Below are positions 1 through 9,989 of a stretch of DNA of 64,000 nt, piece by piece; position 1 is the first letter of the stretch; each line of letters opens with the position of its first letter. The stretch spans positions 109,668,278-109,732,277 of the forward strand of contig CM066043.1 in the NCBI GenBank assembly GCA_033557465.1, read 5' to 3'. Under the pieces are notes generated by a model. The model was not told the origin of the DNA. It saw only the letters and a list, made by a program, of their open reading frames with translations, and made no database searches. A program made the translations under genes and the position numbers. The stretch comes from Ichthyophis bannanicus. Taxonomy: Eukaryota; Chordata; Amphibia; Gymnophiona; Ichthyophiidae.

Positions 1-1651
1 TCCATGAGCGGCGTCCCCCACCGGTAGACTATCTGACGGAAGACAGCGGGATGGAGCTCCCATTCCCCGGCATCCACGTGCACTCTGCTGAGGAAGTCCG
101 CGGTGACATTGTCCTTGCCGGCAATGTGCGCTGCCGATATCGCGGACAAGTGGAGCTCTACCCACGCGAATAACTCGTCGGCCTCGGCCTCCATTGCGGC
201 ACTCCCGGTACCGCCCTGCCGATATACGCCACCGTCGCAGAGTTGTCGGAGAGAACGCGCACGGGCTGACCGCGCACCAAGCCCTCGAATGCCTGAAGGG
301 CCCGGAACACAGCTCGAAGCTCTAAGCGATTGATCGCCCACGATGACTCCAGGGGTGTCCAAAGCCCTTGCGCAAACTGACTCCCGCAGTGGGCTCCCCA
401 ACCCCCCAGACTGGCATCCGTCAACAAGGGCAGCCATTCCGGCTGCTCCAGCGGCAAACCGCCCGTCAGCGACGATGGGCGAGTCCACCACCGAAGGGAC
501 TGCCGAACCCTGCATGGACACGGAAGACGCTTGTTTAACGAATCGGTCTGATGCGACCAACGACGGAGCAATGCTCGCTGAAGGGGCCGCATATGAAACC
601 GGGCCCAAGGTACCGTCTCCAACGTTGCCGCCATAGTGCCCAGCACCCGGAGATAAGCCCAGGCCGAGGGCGCCGACATCAACAGAAACTGCCGCACCAG
701 GGTCCGCAAACCCTCGGCCCTCGTGTGCGGGAGGAACACCCGTCCCCTGCACGTGTCGAAGCGGACACCCAGGTATTCGAGCTCCTGTGTGGGCTGCAGC
801 TGACTCTTGACCGGGTTGACCACCCAACCCAGCTCTTGCAAGAACTGCACGACCCTGTCCGTTACCCGGAGACTTTCCTCCGCAGACTTGGCCCGAATCA
901 ACCAATCGTCGAGGTACAGGTGGACTAAAATACCTTCCTTGCGCAACGCCGCCGCCACCACCACCATGATCTTGGTGAAGGTGCGCGGCGCCGTCGCCAG
1001 GCCGAACGGTAAGGCTCGAAACTGGTATTGGCCCCAAGGGAGCGCGAACCGCAGGAAGCGCTGGTGAGCTTCGCGAATGGGAACATGCAAGTATGCCTCC
1101 GACAAGTCTAGAGACGTCAGGAATTCCCCGTGCCGCACCGCTACAATGACGGACCGCAACGTTTCCATGCGAAAGTGCGGCACCCGTAAGCAGCGGTTCA
1201 CCCCTTTCAGATCGAGGATGGGACGTAACTGCCCACCCTTTTTGGGCACCACGAAATAAATGGAGTATCGACCCATGCCGTAGTCGGCCTTTGGAACCTC
1301 GACCACGGCTCCTAAGCGAATGAGCCGCTTCAAGGTCTCGCGAACCGCTGCTGTCTTTGAAGGTCCGTGGCAAGGAGACATGACAAAGGAGTCTCGCACG
1401 GGCCGGGCCAGCTCCAGCGCGTAGCCGTGTTGGATGATCTCCAAGACCCACTGGTCGGAGGTGATGTGGGTCCAGGCGGAAAGAAACCCCCACAGCCGAC
1501 CGCCGATGGGAGTCTCCCCCGCCGGGACCCGCCTCACCTCATTGGGGCTTACGGGAGGTGGACGCCAGGGCGGAGGAAAAACCTCTACTGGCCCCCCGAA
1601 AACCCCGGAAGCCTTGGCCCCTAGAGAGAAACCGCCCTCTCTGAAAGGCAC
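1..1651 (-). pseudogene. DIRS-A pol: reverse transcriptase-RNase H with one frameshift
   Basis: This codes for the polymerase that copies the DIRS RNA. A 497-residue frame (1651-158) holds the RT domain at about residues 100-345: the LRPILDL block near 142-148, SLDLSEAY near 180-187 with a catalytic Asp, LPFGL near 214-218 and the YLDD active site at 246-249 followed by WLIR. RNase H follows with TDAS (Asp 412), LEL (Glu 444) and SDN (Asp 469), so RT and RNase H are one continuous frame. Near 219-223 the reading frame shifts; the adjacent frame continues from RQGGTGS through AHIAGKDNVTADFLSR to the window edge. The expected insert between AYI and RQGG appears short by one or two bases, so this looks like a small deletion. 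The gene continues off the left edge. Confidence 0.85.
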
Positions 1652-3038
1652 CGGGTCTAGACGTCTGAAATTTCCGAAAATCCCGCATCTGACCCCGACC
1701 TCCCGGGGCAGGTTTGGCCTGCTTCGGCTTGTCCTCGGGCAGCCGCCCTGTCTTAGACTCCCCCAGGTCCTTCACCAACTTCTCCAAATCTTCCCCAAAC
1801 AGCAAGCCGCCCTTAAAGGGAAGTTTGCTGAGGCGGGACTTAGAAGGGCCATCCGCAGCCCAATTGCGCAGCCATAACGAACGACGAGCCGCCACCAGCG
1901 ACCCCGTACTGTTAGCCAGCGCCCTAATTAAGTCGTAATGCACATCCGCTAGGTAGGCCGCGCCGGATTCCAAGCGATCCAGCTCCTTGGCCTCCTCTGG
2001 ATCTACGTGCGAGGATTGGCGCAGCCGTTGGGCCCAGCGCAGACACGCTCTGGCTACCCAGGCCCCACAGATGGAGGCCTGCAGAGAGAAAGAGTCCGCC
2101 TCAAAGGCTTGCTTAAGCAGCCCGTCAATCTTCCGATCTTGGGCATCCTTCAAGGCCGCGCTGCCCTCAACGGGGATGGTGGTCTTTTTCGTGACAGCGG
2201 ACACCAGAGCATCGATGCGCGGCGCCCGGAACCTGTCCTTAGCGGGTTCCGCCAAAGGATACAACCGGCTCAAAGTACGAACGCCGCGAAGCCCCGCTTC
2301 AGGCTTATCCCATTCGTCTTGTATCATTTTCTCGACCACACGATGCACAGGAAAAACCACCTGCGTCTGGCGCACCGCCTGGATGACAGGATCCTCCACA
2401 TCGTCCTCCACCGCTGCTGGAGGAGCAAGGTGTAACATCTGCAAAGTCTCTGAAATCAAAGCCGCCAACTCCTCTCTGCGGAAGATCCGAATGATCTTCG
2501 CTTGATCTTCTGGCTCCGGGATCTCACCTTCTTCCAGATCCTGCGACCCTTCCTCAGGGTCCCAAACCGGATCCGCGGATGCCATCCAGGAGTCCTCCAC
2601 CGGGTCAGAGAGCCGCGCCCGCTTCGGCGCCAGCGACTCCACCCCGGCGACGCCTTCCGCCACCAACTGCGGAGGCGGGGGCGCCGGAGACGCTGCGCTT
2701 GTCTTGTGACCCTGCTGCCGCAGGCAATAAGCCTGATGCAGCAGCAGCACAAACTCAGGACTGAAGCCGCAGAGACCCGATGCCCTCGGGGACACGGATT
2801 CCCCGGAGGGCCCGGGCAGAACCTCCATGTTGGTCTCTTGTGCCGAAACCCGCGGAGAAGCCGCTTTCGCCCCCGCTGTGGCCTCCGGCATCTCTGGGGA
2901 CGCGGGAGCCTCCATCTGAAGCTCCACCGCAGAAGACAGGGCAGCACAGCCCCTGCACACGCCGGTGTCAGCGACAGTACCCCTCCTAGTGCCACACACG
3001 AGGCACAGAGGTCGGGTAGCCATAGAGGGAACTCCCAC
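1539..3038 (-). CDS. DIRS-A Gag, intact open frame of 499 residues
   Basis: A Gag-like protein of a DIRS element, presumed to package the element RNA. The start is either 3038 or the second Met at 3023. The N-terminus carries two CxxC pairs (CLVC, CRGC near residues 13-33), a small zinc-ribbon-like motif that recurs at the start of Gag in DIRS-B, C, F and H. The middle is acidic and proline-rich. Residues about 290-420 contain the most conserved block (LPFKGGLLFGEDLEKL), and the C-terminal 70 residues are rich in RG and FRG, as expected for RNA binding. The frame overlaps the pol frame by about 110 nt. No stops or frameshifts are visible, which marks a fairly young copy. The function is inferred from position and the RG-rich tail; I know of no structure for this family. 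Confidence 0.8.
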   Translation of the reverse strand: MGVPSMATRPLCLVCGTRRGTVADTGVCRGCAALSSAVELQMEAPASPEMPEATAGAKAASPRVSAQETNMEVLPGPSGESVSPRASGLCGFSPEFVLLLHQAYCLRQQGHKTSAASPAPPPPQLVAEGVAGVESLAPKRARLSDPVEDSWMASADPVWDPEEGSQDLEEGEIPEPEDQAKIIRIFRREELAALISETLQMLHLAPPAAVEDDVEDPVIQAVRQTQVVFPVHRVVEKMIQDEWDKPEAGLRGVRTLSRLYPLAEPAKDRFRAPRIDALVSAVTKKTTIPVEGSAALKDAQDRKIDGLLKQAFEADSFSLQASICGAWVARACLRWAQRLRQSSHVDPEEAKELDRLESGAAYLADVHYDLIRALANSTGSLVAARRSLWLRNWAADGPSKSRLSKLPFKGGLLFGEDLEKLVKDLGESKTGRLPEDKPKQAKPAPGGRGQMRDFRKFQTSRPGAFQRGRFLSRGQGFRGFRGASRGFSSALASTSRKPQ

Positions 3039-3596
3039 ACCCCCTGGGCCGCAAACTGTGGCAGGCCTAGAAACTGGCCAAGGAAAGGAAAATCAGCAAT
3101 GAAAAACTACTTTGGAACGCTGTGTTTAGGCAAAAAAAAAGGAAGATTTCCTCTGTTGGTTCTTTTTTTTTTTTTTTTAAATTAGCTCCTCAAAAAAAAG
3201 AAATCAAGGCCCCCAGAAAAACAAACGCAGCCACCCGGAAAGGGCAAAGAAAACCAAAGTAAAACCAAAATAAAACTAAAGGAAAAAACAGAAAACAAAC
3301 GCGCAGCAAAGCCCCGACTACAAAAAACCGGGAGACGAACAGCCGCCACATGGCTGCCTCGCGGCTCAGAAAATGGCCGCCGCGAGAGCAAACCGCTTAG
3401 CAAAAAAAAAGGCGCGAAAAGCACTGCGGCGTCCCTGGTCCCCTGCACCTATACGGCCTGGGCCAAATGAACTGCTGGACGCCGGGTAAGCACTTACCCT
3501 TGTAGACGGTCACTCCCCAGAGCGCTGCCCCAGCGTCTGGAACCCCGGGCCCTGAAAACGCACAGAAGAGCATGCACAGAGTAGGAGGGAAGCACC
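3039..3596 (-). other. DIRS-A 5' untranslated region
   Basis: There is no coding frame. It includes a poly-T run at about 3163-3178 followed by an AAATTAG stretch. The same arrangement occurs in DIRS-F next to 40473-40490, which supports placing A and F in one lineage. The stretch ends where the DIRS-B terminus starts. Confidence 0.55.
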
Positions 3597-3786
3597 AGAA
3601 AGCGTAGTTACTCACCTGTAACAGGTGTTCTCCAGGAGCAGCAGGAATCAGTCCTCACTTATGGGTGACGTCGGCGCCGACGGAGCCCTCGCGGAGCAAT
3701 TTTCCCCAGCTTTCAAAGAAAGCCTTTGGGATTGCAGCGCGCATGCGCGGTCGTCTTCCCGCCCGAGGGTGCCATCTTAGCCAGTC
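3597..3786. repeat. DIRS-B left inverted terminal repeat
   Basis: Positions 3628-3786 are the inverted complement of 9377-9217. The outermost 31 bases (3597-3627) have no partner in the right ITR but are copied, inverted, in the ICR. A perfect 12-bp palindrome, GTCGGCGCCGAC, lies at 3670-3681. Confidence 0.9.
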
Positions 3787-3873
3787 AGATGACATAGCTA
3801 AAAAAGACAGCATAAAAATTTGCAAAAAGAACATAAGCAGACGATTGCAACTCCAAGGGGAGGAGGGAGGGTA

Positions 3874-3971
3874 GTGAGGACTGACTCCTGCTGCTCCTGG
3901 AGAACACCTGTTACAGGTGAGTAACTACGCTTTCTCCAGGACCAAGCAGGAAGTCAGTCCTCACTTATGGG
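3874..3971. repeat. DIRS-B internal complementary region (ICR)
   Basis: The left half (about 3874-3927) is the reverse complement of the extreme left end of the element, including TTACAGGTGAGTAAC. The right half (about 3928-3971) is the reverse complement of the extreme right end. In the DIRS replication model this region templates the joining of both ends of the cDNA into a circle. The two halves meet at CTTTCTCC. Confidence 0.9.
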
Positions 3972-4107
3972 ACTCCCAAGCTTAAGGCTACCGGAGACCC
4001 TAAGCACAAAAATGAGCTCCCTCTAGCTCAGCAGCACAGAAGGATAGAATCTTCGCTGAATTATCACCCACCGGTAGCCCACATCCGGGATGGAGGGTAG
4101 GAGTTGC

Positions 4108-5997
4108 TCAGACCTCAAAGAGATTACGGAGGACTGCCTGTCCGAAAGCACTGTCCCTACGGGACTCCCTCTCGAGACAGTAATGGACCGCAAAAGTCTG
4201 GCTCGAAGACCAAGTAGCGGCCCGGCAGATGTCTGCCAGCGGAACAGAGCGGAGGTAAGCCACTGACGTGGCCTTTGCCCGAACGCAATGAGCCGTGACT
4301 CGACTATCTAAGGAGAGTCCGGCTGCCCCATAAGCCCAAGAGATACAGTCCGCAACCCAGATGGACAGAGTACGCTTGGAGACCGGGAGCCCCAATTATT
4401 TGGGGTCAAAAGACACAAAAAGCTGAGCAGCTTTACGGTGCTCCCGCGTACGGTCAAGGTAGAAGTTCAATGCCCTTCTACAGTCCAGGGTATGGAGGAC
4501 CGTCTCAGCTCGGCTGGAGTGTGGTCTGGGAAAGAAGGTTGGAAGTACCACCTCCTGATTGATGTGAAAAGGGGAGACCACTTTAGGCAGAAATTTTGGG
4601 TGAGTCCGTAGGACTACCCTATTCTTGTAGAACCTAGTGTAAGGGGGATCAGACACGAGGGCCTGCAATTCACTCACGCGTCTAGCGGAAGTGAGGGCTA
4701 TCAAGAACAGTGTTTTCCAAGACAGAAAACGGAGAGAACAGGTAGCCATAGGTTCAAAAGGCGGACAGGTGATCCGCTGCAAAACCACATTCAGGTCCCA
4801 GTCAGGCGCTGGCGGGCGCAGAGGTGGTTTAAGTAGAAGGAGACCTCGGAGAAACCTCGCTACGAGAGGGTCATTGGAGAGAGGTCTGCCGTCCACCGGC
4901 ACATGATGTGCTGAAAGAGCACTGAGGTGAACTCTGACGGAGTTGGACTTAAGTCCCAGATTAGAGAGGTGCAGCAAGTACTGCAAGAGCACCGACACCG
5001 GGCAGGAGAAGGGATCCTGAGACTGTTGGGTACACCAGACTGCAAAGCGACGCCATTTAAGGGCGTAGCATTTTCGGGTAGAAGGCCGTCGCGAAGCCAA
5101 GACGACCTCCTCCACCTCCGCCGGCAGGAGAAGGGGAGCAAGGACTACCCTCTCAGCAGCCAGGCCATGAGGTTGAGAGACCTGAGGTTGGGGTGCAGGA
5201 GGGACCCCTGATCCTGAGTGAGGAGATCCGGTTGTACCCCCAGAGGGATTGGATCCTCCACCGCCAGTTGCAGCAGGAGCGGAAACCACGGCTGCCTGGG
5301 CCAGCGAGGGGCCACCAGGATCATGAAGGCTTTGTCTCGGAGAACCTTGAAAAGAGTCCGAGAGACCAGCGGGATGGGAGGGAAAGCGTACAGAAGGCTC
5401 CCCGACCACGAGATCAGAAAGGCGTCCGCCGCCACCCGGAGGGGGTGTGGCCGACGAGAGCAGAAGCGAGGAAGCTGCCGGTTGTGAGGACTGGCAAAGA
5501 GATCCACCGTGGGGAGACCCCACTTGAGGAAGAGCTTCTGAACTACCAAGGGATCCAGACGCCACTCGTGCGGCTGGAGGACCCTGCTGAGTTTGTCTGC
5601 AAGGCAATTTTCTTGGCCCGGGAGATAAACTGCCTTGAGGAGAATGCCGTGACTGACGGCCCAAGAGCAGAGCTTCTGTGCCTCCCGGCAGAGGAGGAAG
5701 GAGCCCGTGCCCCCCTGCTTGTTCACGTAGAACATGGCAACTTGATTGTCCGTCTGGACAAGGACGGACTGTTGGGAAGTCAGGTGGGAGAAGGCCTTGA
5801 GAGCCAGGCGGATCGCCCTGAGCTCCAGGAAGTTGATCTGCTGAGCAGACTCCCACGTGGTCCAGAGGCCCTGAGTGCGTGCCTCTTGGCAATGTGCTCC
5901 CCAGCCCAGGAGGGATGCATCGGTGGTCAGCACCCGGGTCGGCTGAGGTGACTGGAAAGGCATTTCGAATATCAGGTTCGGCTGCCGGAGCCACCAC
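4108..5997 (-). pseudogene. DIRS-B tyrosine recombinase with one in-frame stop
   Basis: The recombinase integrates the circular DIRS DNA. The recognisable protein begins near 5163 (LAAERVVLAP) with an N-terminal SAM-like core-binding region (RRPSTRKCYALKWRRF, LLQYLLHLS). The catalytic domain follows with the first Arg in ALTSARRVSEL, the H-x-x-R box in TAHCVRAKATS and the nucleophile Tyr in FAVHYCLE. A TAA at 4396-4398 interrupts the frame after SFDPK; the same frame then continues with LGLPVSKRTL to 4108, so this is a point mutation and not a frameshift. Upstream of 5163 the frame stays open to 5997 and overlaps RNase H in another frame; whether that part is translated is unclear. All catalytic residues are present. 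Confidence 0.88.
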
Positions 5998-6026
5998 CGG
6001 AGAGAGACGAGACCAGCGGCTCGGAA
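5145..6026 (-). pseudogene. DIRS-B RNase H and linker domain, separated from RT by a frameshift
   Basis: This is the RNase H part of pol, removing RNA from the hybrid made during reverse transcription. It begins around SLRWWLRQPN near 6000. Visible catalytic motifs are TTDASLLGWGAHC (Asp), INFLELRAI (Glu) and VQTDNQVAMFY (Asp), followed by LPGQENCLADKLSR. A downstream stretch (VDLFASPHNRQLPRFCS) is the conserved post-RNase H region of DIRS pol, ending at a stop at 5145. In DIRS-A, RT and RNase H form one frame, so the frame change near 6000 is most simply a one-base indel. The frame stays open upstream to 6983 but that part is out of frame with RT. Confidence 0.85.
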
Positions 6027-6955
6027 ACGCGCACTAGGTCTGCTAGGCCGCCCGTGGCTTGTCGCCACTGCTGGCGGAGACACCATTGCGCAGACCGCAT
6101 ATTCAGGCGGGCATTGGGGGTCACATGGACGGTGGAAGCCATATGGCCGAGCAGTCTCAGGAAGCGCCTGGCGGAGACCAGGGGCTGGCTGCGAAAGCGG
6201 TTGGCTAGGTCCATGAGCCGTTGAGCCCTGTCGAGCGGTAGGAATGCTCGCGCCTGAGGAGTGTGCAGCCTTGCGCCGATGAACTCGAGATCCTGTGAGG
6301 TGAGCAAAGTGGACTTTGCGAAGTTTATGACAAAGCCCAAGTGCTGCAGCAGAGTCACCGTGCGGCAGGTGGCGTTGGTGACCTCCTGAGCGGACGCTGC
6401 TCTGATGAGCCAGTCGTCGAGGTACGGAAAGACATAGAGGCCGTGAAGCCGAAGATGGGCCGCCACGACCGCGAGACATTTTGTGAAGACTCGCGGTGCG
6501 GAGGACAGGCCAAAGGGCAGTACTCTGTACTGGTAATGATTTCCTGCCACCACAAACCTTAGGTATTGGCGGTGGCTTGGGTGGATGAGGATGTGCGTGT
6601 AGGCATCCTTTAGATCCAAGGAGCATAGCCAATCTCCCTGCTGGAGGTAGGGCAGAAGGATTCCAAGGGTAAGCATTTTGAACTTCTCCCGCACAAGGAA
6701 CTTGTTGAGGTTGCGCAAGTCCAGGATGGGTCTGAGGCCCCCTGTTCTCTTTGGTATCAGAAAATACCTTGAATAAAAGCCTTGACCTCTCAGGTGGTGT
6801 GGCACCGGTTCCACCGCCTGTTCCTGCAGAAGACCTGCTAACTCCTGAAGGAGCAACTCCCTGTGCAGAGGGGGGCGTGGAGGTTCTCCCGGAAAATAGG
6901 AGGGAGGGACCTGATGGAAGTGGAGAAGATAGCCTTCTCGCACGACCTGAAGCAC
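5972..6955 (-). pseudogene. DIRS-B reverse transcriptase domain
   Basis: This is the RT part of the DIRS-B polymerase, 327 residues in this frame. LRPILDLRNLNKFL lies at residues 74-87, CSLDLKDAY with the first catalytic Asp near 114, LPFGLSSAPRVFTK near 146-159 and the YLDD box at 178-181 followed by WLIR. The fingers, palm and thumb regions all read without stops. It passes into the RNase H frame at about 6000 through a frameshift. The protein shares the RT layout of DIRS-A but with RNLNKF where A has KGVNRC, a lineage difference. RT motifs are intact. Confidence 0.88.
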
Positions 6956-7252
6956 CCAGGCATCTGCGGTGATGCTGGACCACCTGTGGGCGAAGTGAAC
7001 CAGCCGGCCTCCGGTGCTGGAGGGAACCAGCGGGGGGGGGGAGAGGCTATGCTTAGCGAGTCAAAAGCCCCCACCCTGCTGAGCAGGGGCTGGTGGTGCA
7101 GGCTTGGGGGCTTGCTGCCTACGGGACCCGTTACCCCGTCCCTTGGCCTGCTGGCCCTGTTGGGGAGCTGCAGGGGCCTGATAATGGGGGTATTGTTTGT
7201 AGGCAGCCGCCTTCCTCGGGTAAAAGGACTTTTTCCCCGAGCCCTTCTTTTT

Positions 7253-8979
7253 CTAGGAAGGGGCGGAGGTCTTCCTAGAAAGCCTGGTCCTGGTGAGAGT
7301 CTCAGTCTCAATTTGCGCAGCCTTTTCCGCCATGGGCTTGCCAAAGAGGTTTTCGCCTCGGCAGGGGACATCGACCAACTTGTCCTGCACCCAGGGCTCA
7401 AGGTCTGACGACTGAAGCCAAGCCTGTCGGCGGGCACCGATGCCGGCTGCGGCTACGCGAGCCGAGGCTTCAAAGCCATCATAGGCTGCTCGGGACATGA
7501 ACTTTGAGCATTCCCGAATGCCAGTGGACAAGGCTAGGAACCTCCGCAAGGGCTCCTCGGAGAGACCAGCGGAGAATCCGGCTAGCTCTTTAGCCAGATC
7601 CCGGAGATACATGCCCATGTATAGCTGGTAAGTCTGGACACGACATGCGAGCATAGAGCCCTGGAAGCACTTCTTGCCAAGGCCATCCATGTTACGGGCC
7701 TCCCTGCCAGGAGGCACCGAGGAGTGCATCTTCTGGCTCTTAAGACGGTGCATGGCCGATTCCACTACCATGGAATGGTGTAGCAGCTGTGCCTTTTGAA
7801 AGCCAGGGCTCTTGCGGACTCGATAGAATCGACCCGCTTGCTCAGGACCGGTGAGGAGGCCGGACTCTCCCACATGCGGAAGAGTAGTCGTTCCAGCATA
7901 GGAGGAACCGGCACAGTAAAGTGTTCCCTCGCGGGAGAGTCATACTGGAGGGCGTCGAGCTCTTCGGCTCGAGGCTCCTCTTCGGGATCCGCAGGGAAGG
8001 CCAAAGCCTTGGCCATATCCCTAACGAAGTCCGAGAACCGGGCATCCTCCGGGGGGGACTGTTTCCGAGGCTCGGACCCCGGTGAGTCCGATGGGACACA
8101 CCGAGTCCGGAAAGAATCAGGTGACTCTTCCTCCTCAGACTCCCAGACCGACTCCGACGAGGACTCGGTGGGGTCGGCCCGGGCAGGGTGCGGCGCCAGC
8201 CGCCCCGACGTCGAGGGAGTCGGCGTCGGCGACCTCGGTCCCGAACGGGAGGCCGAGGGCGACCTCGACCGAGGATCGACTCGAGTTCTCATCGACTCGA
8301 GGATCGGCTCGGTCTCCGGGGTCGACTTGGACGTCGACGTCCCGGCGGGCGGGGCAGCGACGCCAGCGAAGCCAGCGAGCAGTGCCCTCTGCTGGTCCAT
8401 GAAGGCAGACAGTCTGCTCTCCAAGGCCGTCAACCTGAGTCCGAGCTCAGGTGACCCAGCAGCCCCCGACTCGGGCCCCGACGGCGTCGGGCCCGATGTC
8501 GGCTGTTGCGGAGGCGAGTCCAGAAGGACCACAGGACTTACCCGGGCAGGCATCTCCGACTCCAGGCGAGGTCGCTTCGGGACGTGTTCCTTCTCCAAGG
8601 ACCCGGGGCGGCTGTCGGGGCTATGCGACCTGGCCCTCGCGGAACCAGGAGCGTCCACCGACGCCGCCCTCGCGGGTTTTTCCTTCCGACGATGGTCCCC
8701 GGAGGGAGAACCCCGGTCGGAGGAGCTCCGGCGACGGTCCGAGCTGGAGCCTTTCGACACGGAGGCCTCCGACGAGGTCCGGGTATGGCTGGGGTCAGCG
8801 AAGATTCTCTCACGCTGATGCCGCCGACTCCTCAACGCCTTTGAGGACAGTTTGCTGCAGGGCCCACAGATCAGTTCCTCATGATCCGGGCCCAGGCAGC
8901 GGAGGCAAAAGTCGTGTGTGTCGGTTAGTGACATATTTCGGTCACACCGACCACACCGCTTAAACCCACTGGCAGCCAT
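7253..8979 (-). pseudogene. DIRS-B Gag with one frameshift
   Basis: The presumed Gag is split into 8979-7765 and 7873-7253. The N-terminus has a Cys/His cluster: CGRC, FCLRC, a His in DHEE and CGPC, resembling a small zinc-binding domain. Residues about 40-330 are Ser/Pro/Arg-rich and probably disordered. Near 7800-7870 the frame shifts; the adjacent frame resumes with SPGFQKAQLLHHSMVVES and continues through the conserved block GARRQAWLQSSDLEPW and CRGENLFGKPMAEKA, a stretch shared with DIRS-C. It ends at 7253, about 300 nt before RT starts. The large plus-strand frames over this region are shadows of the GC-rich composition. Confidence 0.78.
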
Positions 8980-9216
8980 CGGGGGAAAAAGGGCCCCTGC
9001 GAGGTCAAAGGACCGGGCTGCCAGGGAAAACGAAAACGAAAGCTGACTAAGTCAGAAAAACCGAAAAAAGTAAGAGGACTCGAGACCGGCGTCGCGAGTC
9101 CGGACGGGAAAACGATCGGCGTCGAACCAAAAGAAAAAAGGATAAAACAAAGAAGAAAATCAACTTTTTCGCGGGGACAAGACGGGGACGTCTGTAGGGC
9201 TCCGCGGAAAAAAGAA

Positions 9217-9377
9217 GACTGGCTAAGATGGCACCCTCGGGCGGGAAGACGACCGCGCATGCGCGCTGCAATCCCAAAGGCTTTCTTTGAAAGCTGGGGA
9301 AAATTGCTCCGCGAGGGCTCCGTCGGCGCCGACGTCACCCATAAGTGAGGACTGACTTCCTGCTTGGTCCTGGAGAA
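9217..9377. repeat. DIRS-B right inverted terminal repeat
   Basis: It is the inverted complement of 3628-3786, with about 125 bp apparently identical. The palindrome GTCGGCGCCGAC lies at 9322-9333. The terminus CTGGAGAA at 9377 is mirrored at the right half of the ICR. Confidence 0.9.
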
Positions 9378-9820
9378 CTGCTGCTCCGTGCAAGGCAATC
9401 ACAAGGAAGGCTCACCTCCGTAATGTCCGGGAGGGGAGACCCCTGGGCCACGCGGGGGGGGGGGGGGGGGAACTCGAAGGCTTGAGCTACAACCCCCCCA
9501 GGAAGAAAACTGCATAGAGGCACAGACGAGTAAGAAAGCCTTTCTTCCTGAGTGAACCTAGATTTTTTTTTTTTTTTTTTAAAGGAACAGTGCCACAAAT
9601 AAAACTCCAACCCTTTGAGCTATTCTAACTATCCTACCAAAACTGCCTGCTCCTTATTCATTCCTCTAGAGAGCCTCTCCCTAAGGCTCGTCAAGTCCTC
9701 CTGCTGCAAGGAGACTGGTTACACTGGGATGCAGATGGGTGTGCAGCAGGCTATATCCAGTGATGTCATCATTCTGACATACCAGTCTCCTAGCTGCAGG
9801 AGGAGATTGACAACCCAGAG
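9378..9820. other. Spacer with homopolymer tracts and a short hairpin
   Basis: No gene seen. There is a G17 run at 9454-9470 and a T18 run at 9563-9580. At about 9695-9802 an imperfect inverted repeat with arms of roughly 22 bp surrounds AGGAGACTGG and CCAGTCTCCT. The left ITR expected for DIRS-C is not recognisable here. Confidence 0.5.
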
Positions 9821-9918
9821 GTAGAGGACTGAACTGGAGGAACGATAAGGAACACCTGTTACAGGTAAGTAACTGTGCTATCTCCAGGAACAAGCAGGAA
9901 TGAGTCTTCACATATGGG
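9821..9918. repeat. DIRS-C internal complementary region
   Basis: The right half (TCTCCAGGAACAAGCAGGAA onward) is the reverse complement of the DIRS-C right end at about 14950-14986. The left half matches the DIRS-B ICR pattern. Confidence 0.75.
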
Positions 9919-9989
9919 GACTCCCAAGCTGAGATGCCTGGAGTCCCAGCATGTCATAGATTGGAACATGCTATACCTAATAACACCAG

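Larger units (their letters stand above)
1..3596 (-). mobile_element. DIRS-A: DIRS-type retrotransposon, lineage 1, 3' part outside the window
   Basis: The minus strand carries, from right to left, a 5' untranslated stretch, Gag (3038-1539) and RT-RNase H (1651-1), with the tyrosine recombinase expected beyond the left edge. Gag and pol overlap by about 110 nt in different frames, which is usual for DIRS elements. The right end is interrupted where DIRS-B begins at 3597, so the right inverted repeat of A is not visible. Its RNase H signature (SDNSATVAY) and Gag differ from those of DIRS-B, C, D, G, H and I and are closest to DIRS-F. It has the fewest lesions of the lineage-1 copies here. Confidence 0.85.
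3597..9377 (-). mobile_element. DIRS-B: complete DIRS retrotransposon, lineage 2, about 5.8 kb
   Basis: On the minus strand the order is right ITR (9377-9217), Gag (8979-7253), RT (6955-5972), RNase H (about 6026-5145), tyrosine recombinase (about 5163-4108), ICR (3971-3874) and left ITR (3786-3597). This is the textbook DIRS architecture: inverted, not direct, terminal repeats plus an internal region complementary to both ends. About 125 bp of the two ITRs look identical by eye. Coding lesions are one in-frame stop in the recombinase and single frameshifts in Gag and at the RT-RNase H boundary. It sits against DIRS-A on the left; the sequence right of 9377 is unassigned. Confidence 0.92.

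Noticed and set aside
1987..3185. Plus-strand frames of 172 and 227 codons
   Set aside because: They are antisense to the intact DIRS-A Gag; the second ends in a poly-T translated as Phe.
5193..5951. 252-codon plus-strand frame
   Set aside because: It is antisense to the DIRS-B RNase H and recombinase, whose catalytic motifs are on the minus strand.
7796..8818. 340-codon plus-strand frame rich in Ser, Gly, Asp and Arg
   Set aside because: It lies exactly opposite DIRS-B Gag in GC-rich sequence; the Gag frame has family motifs, this one has none.
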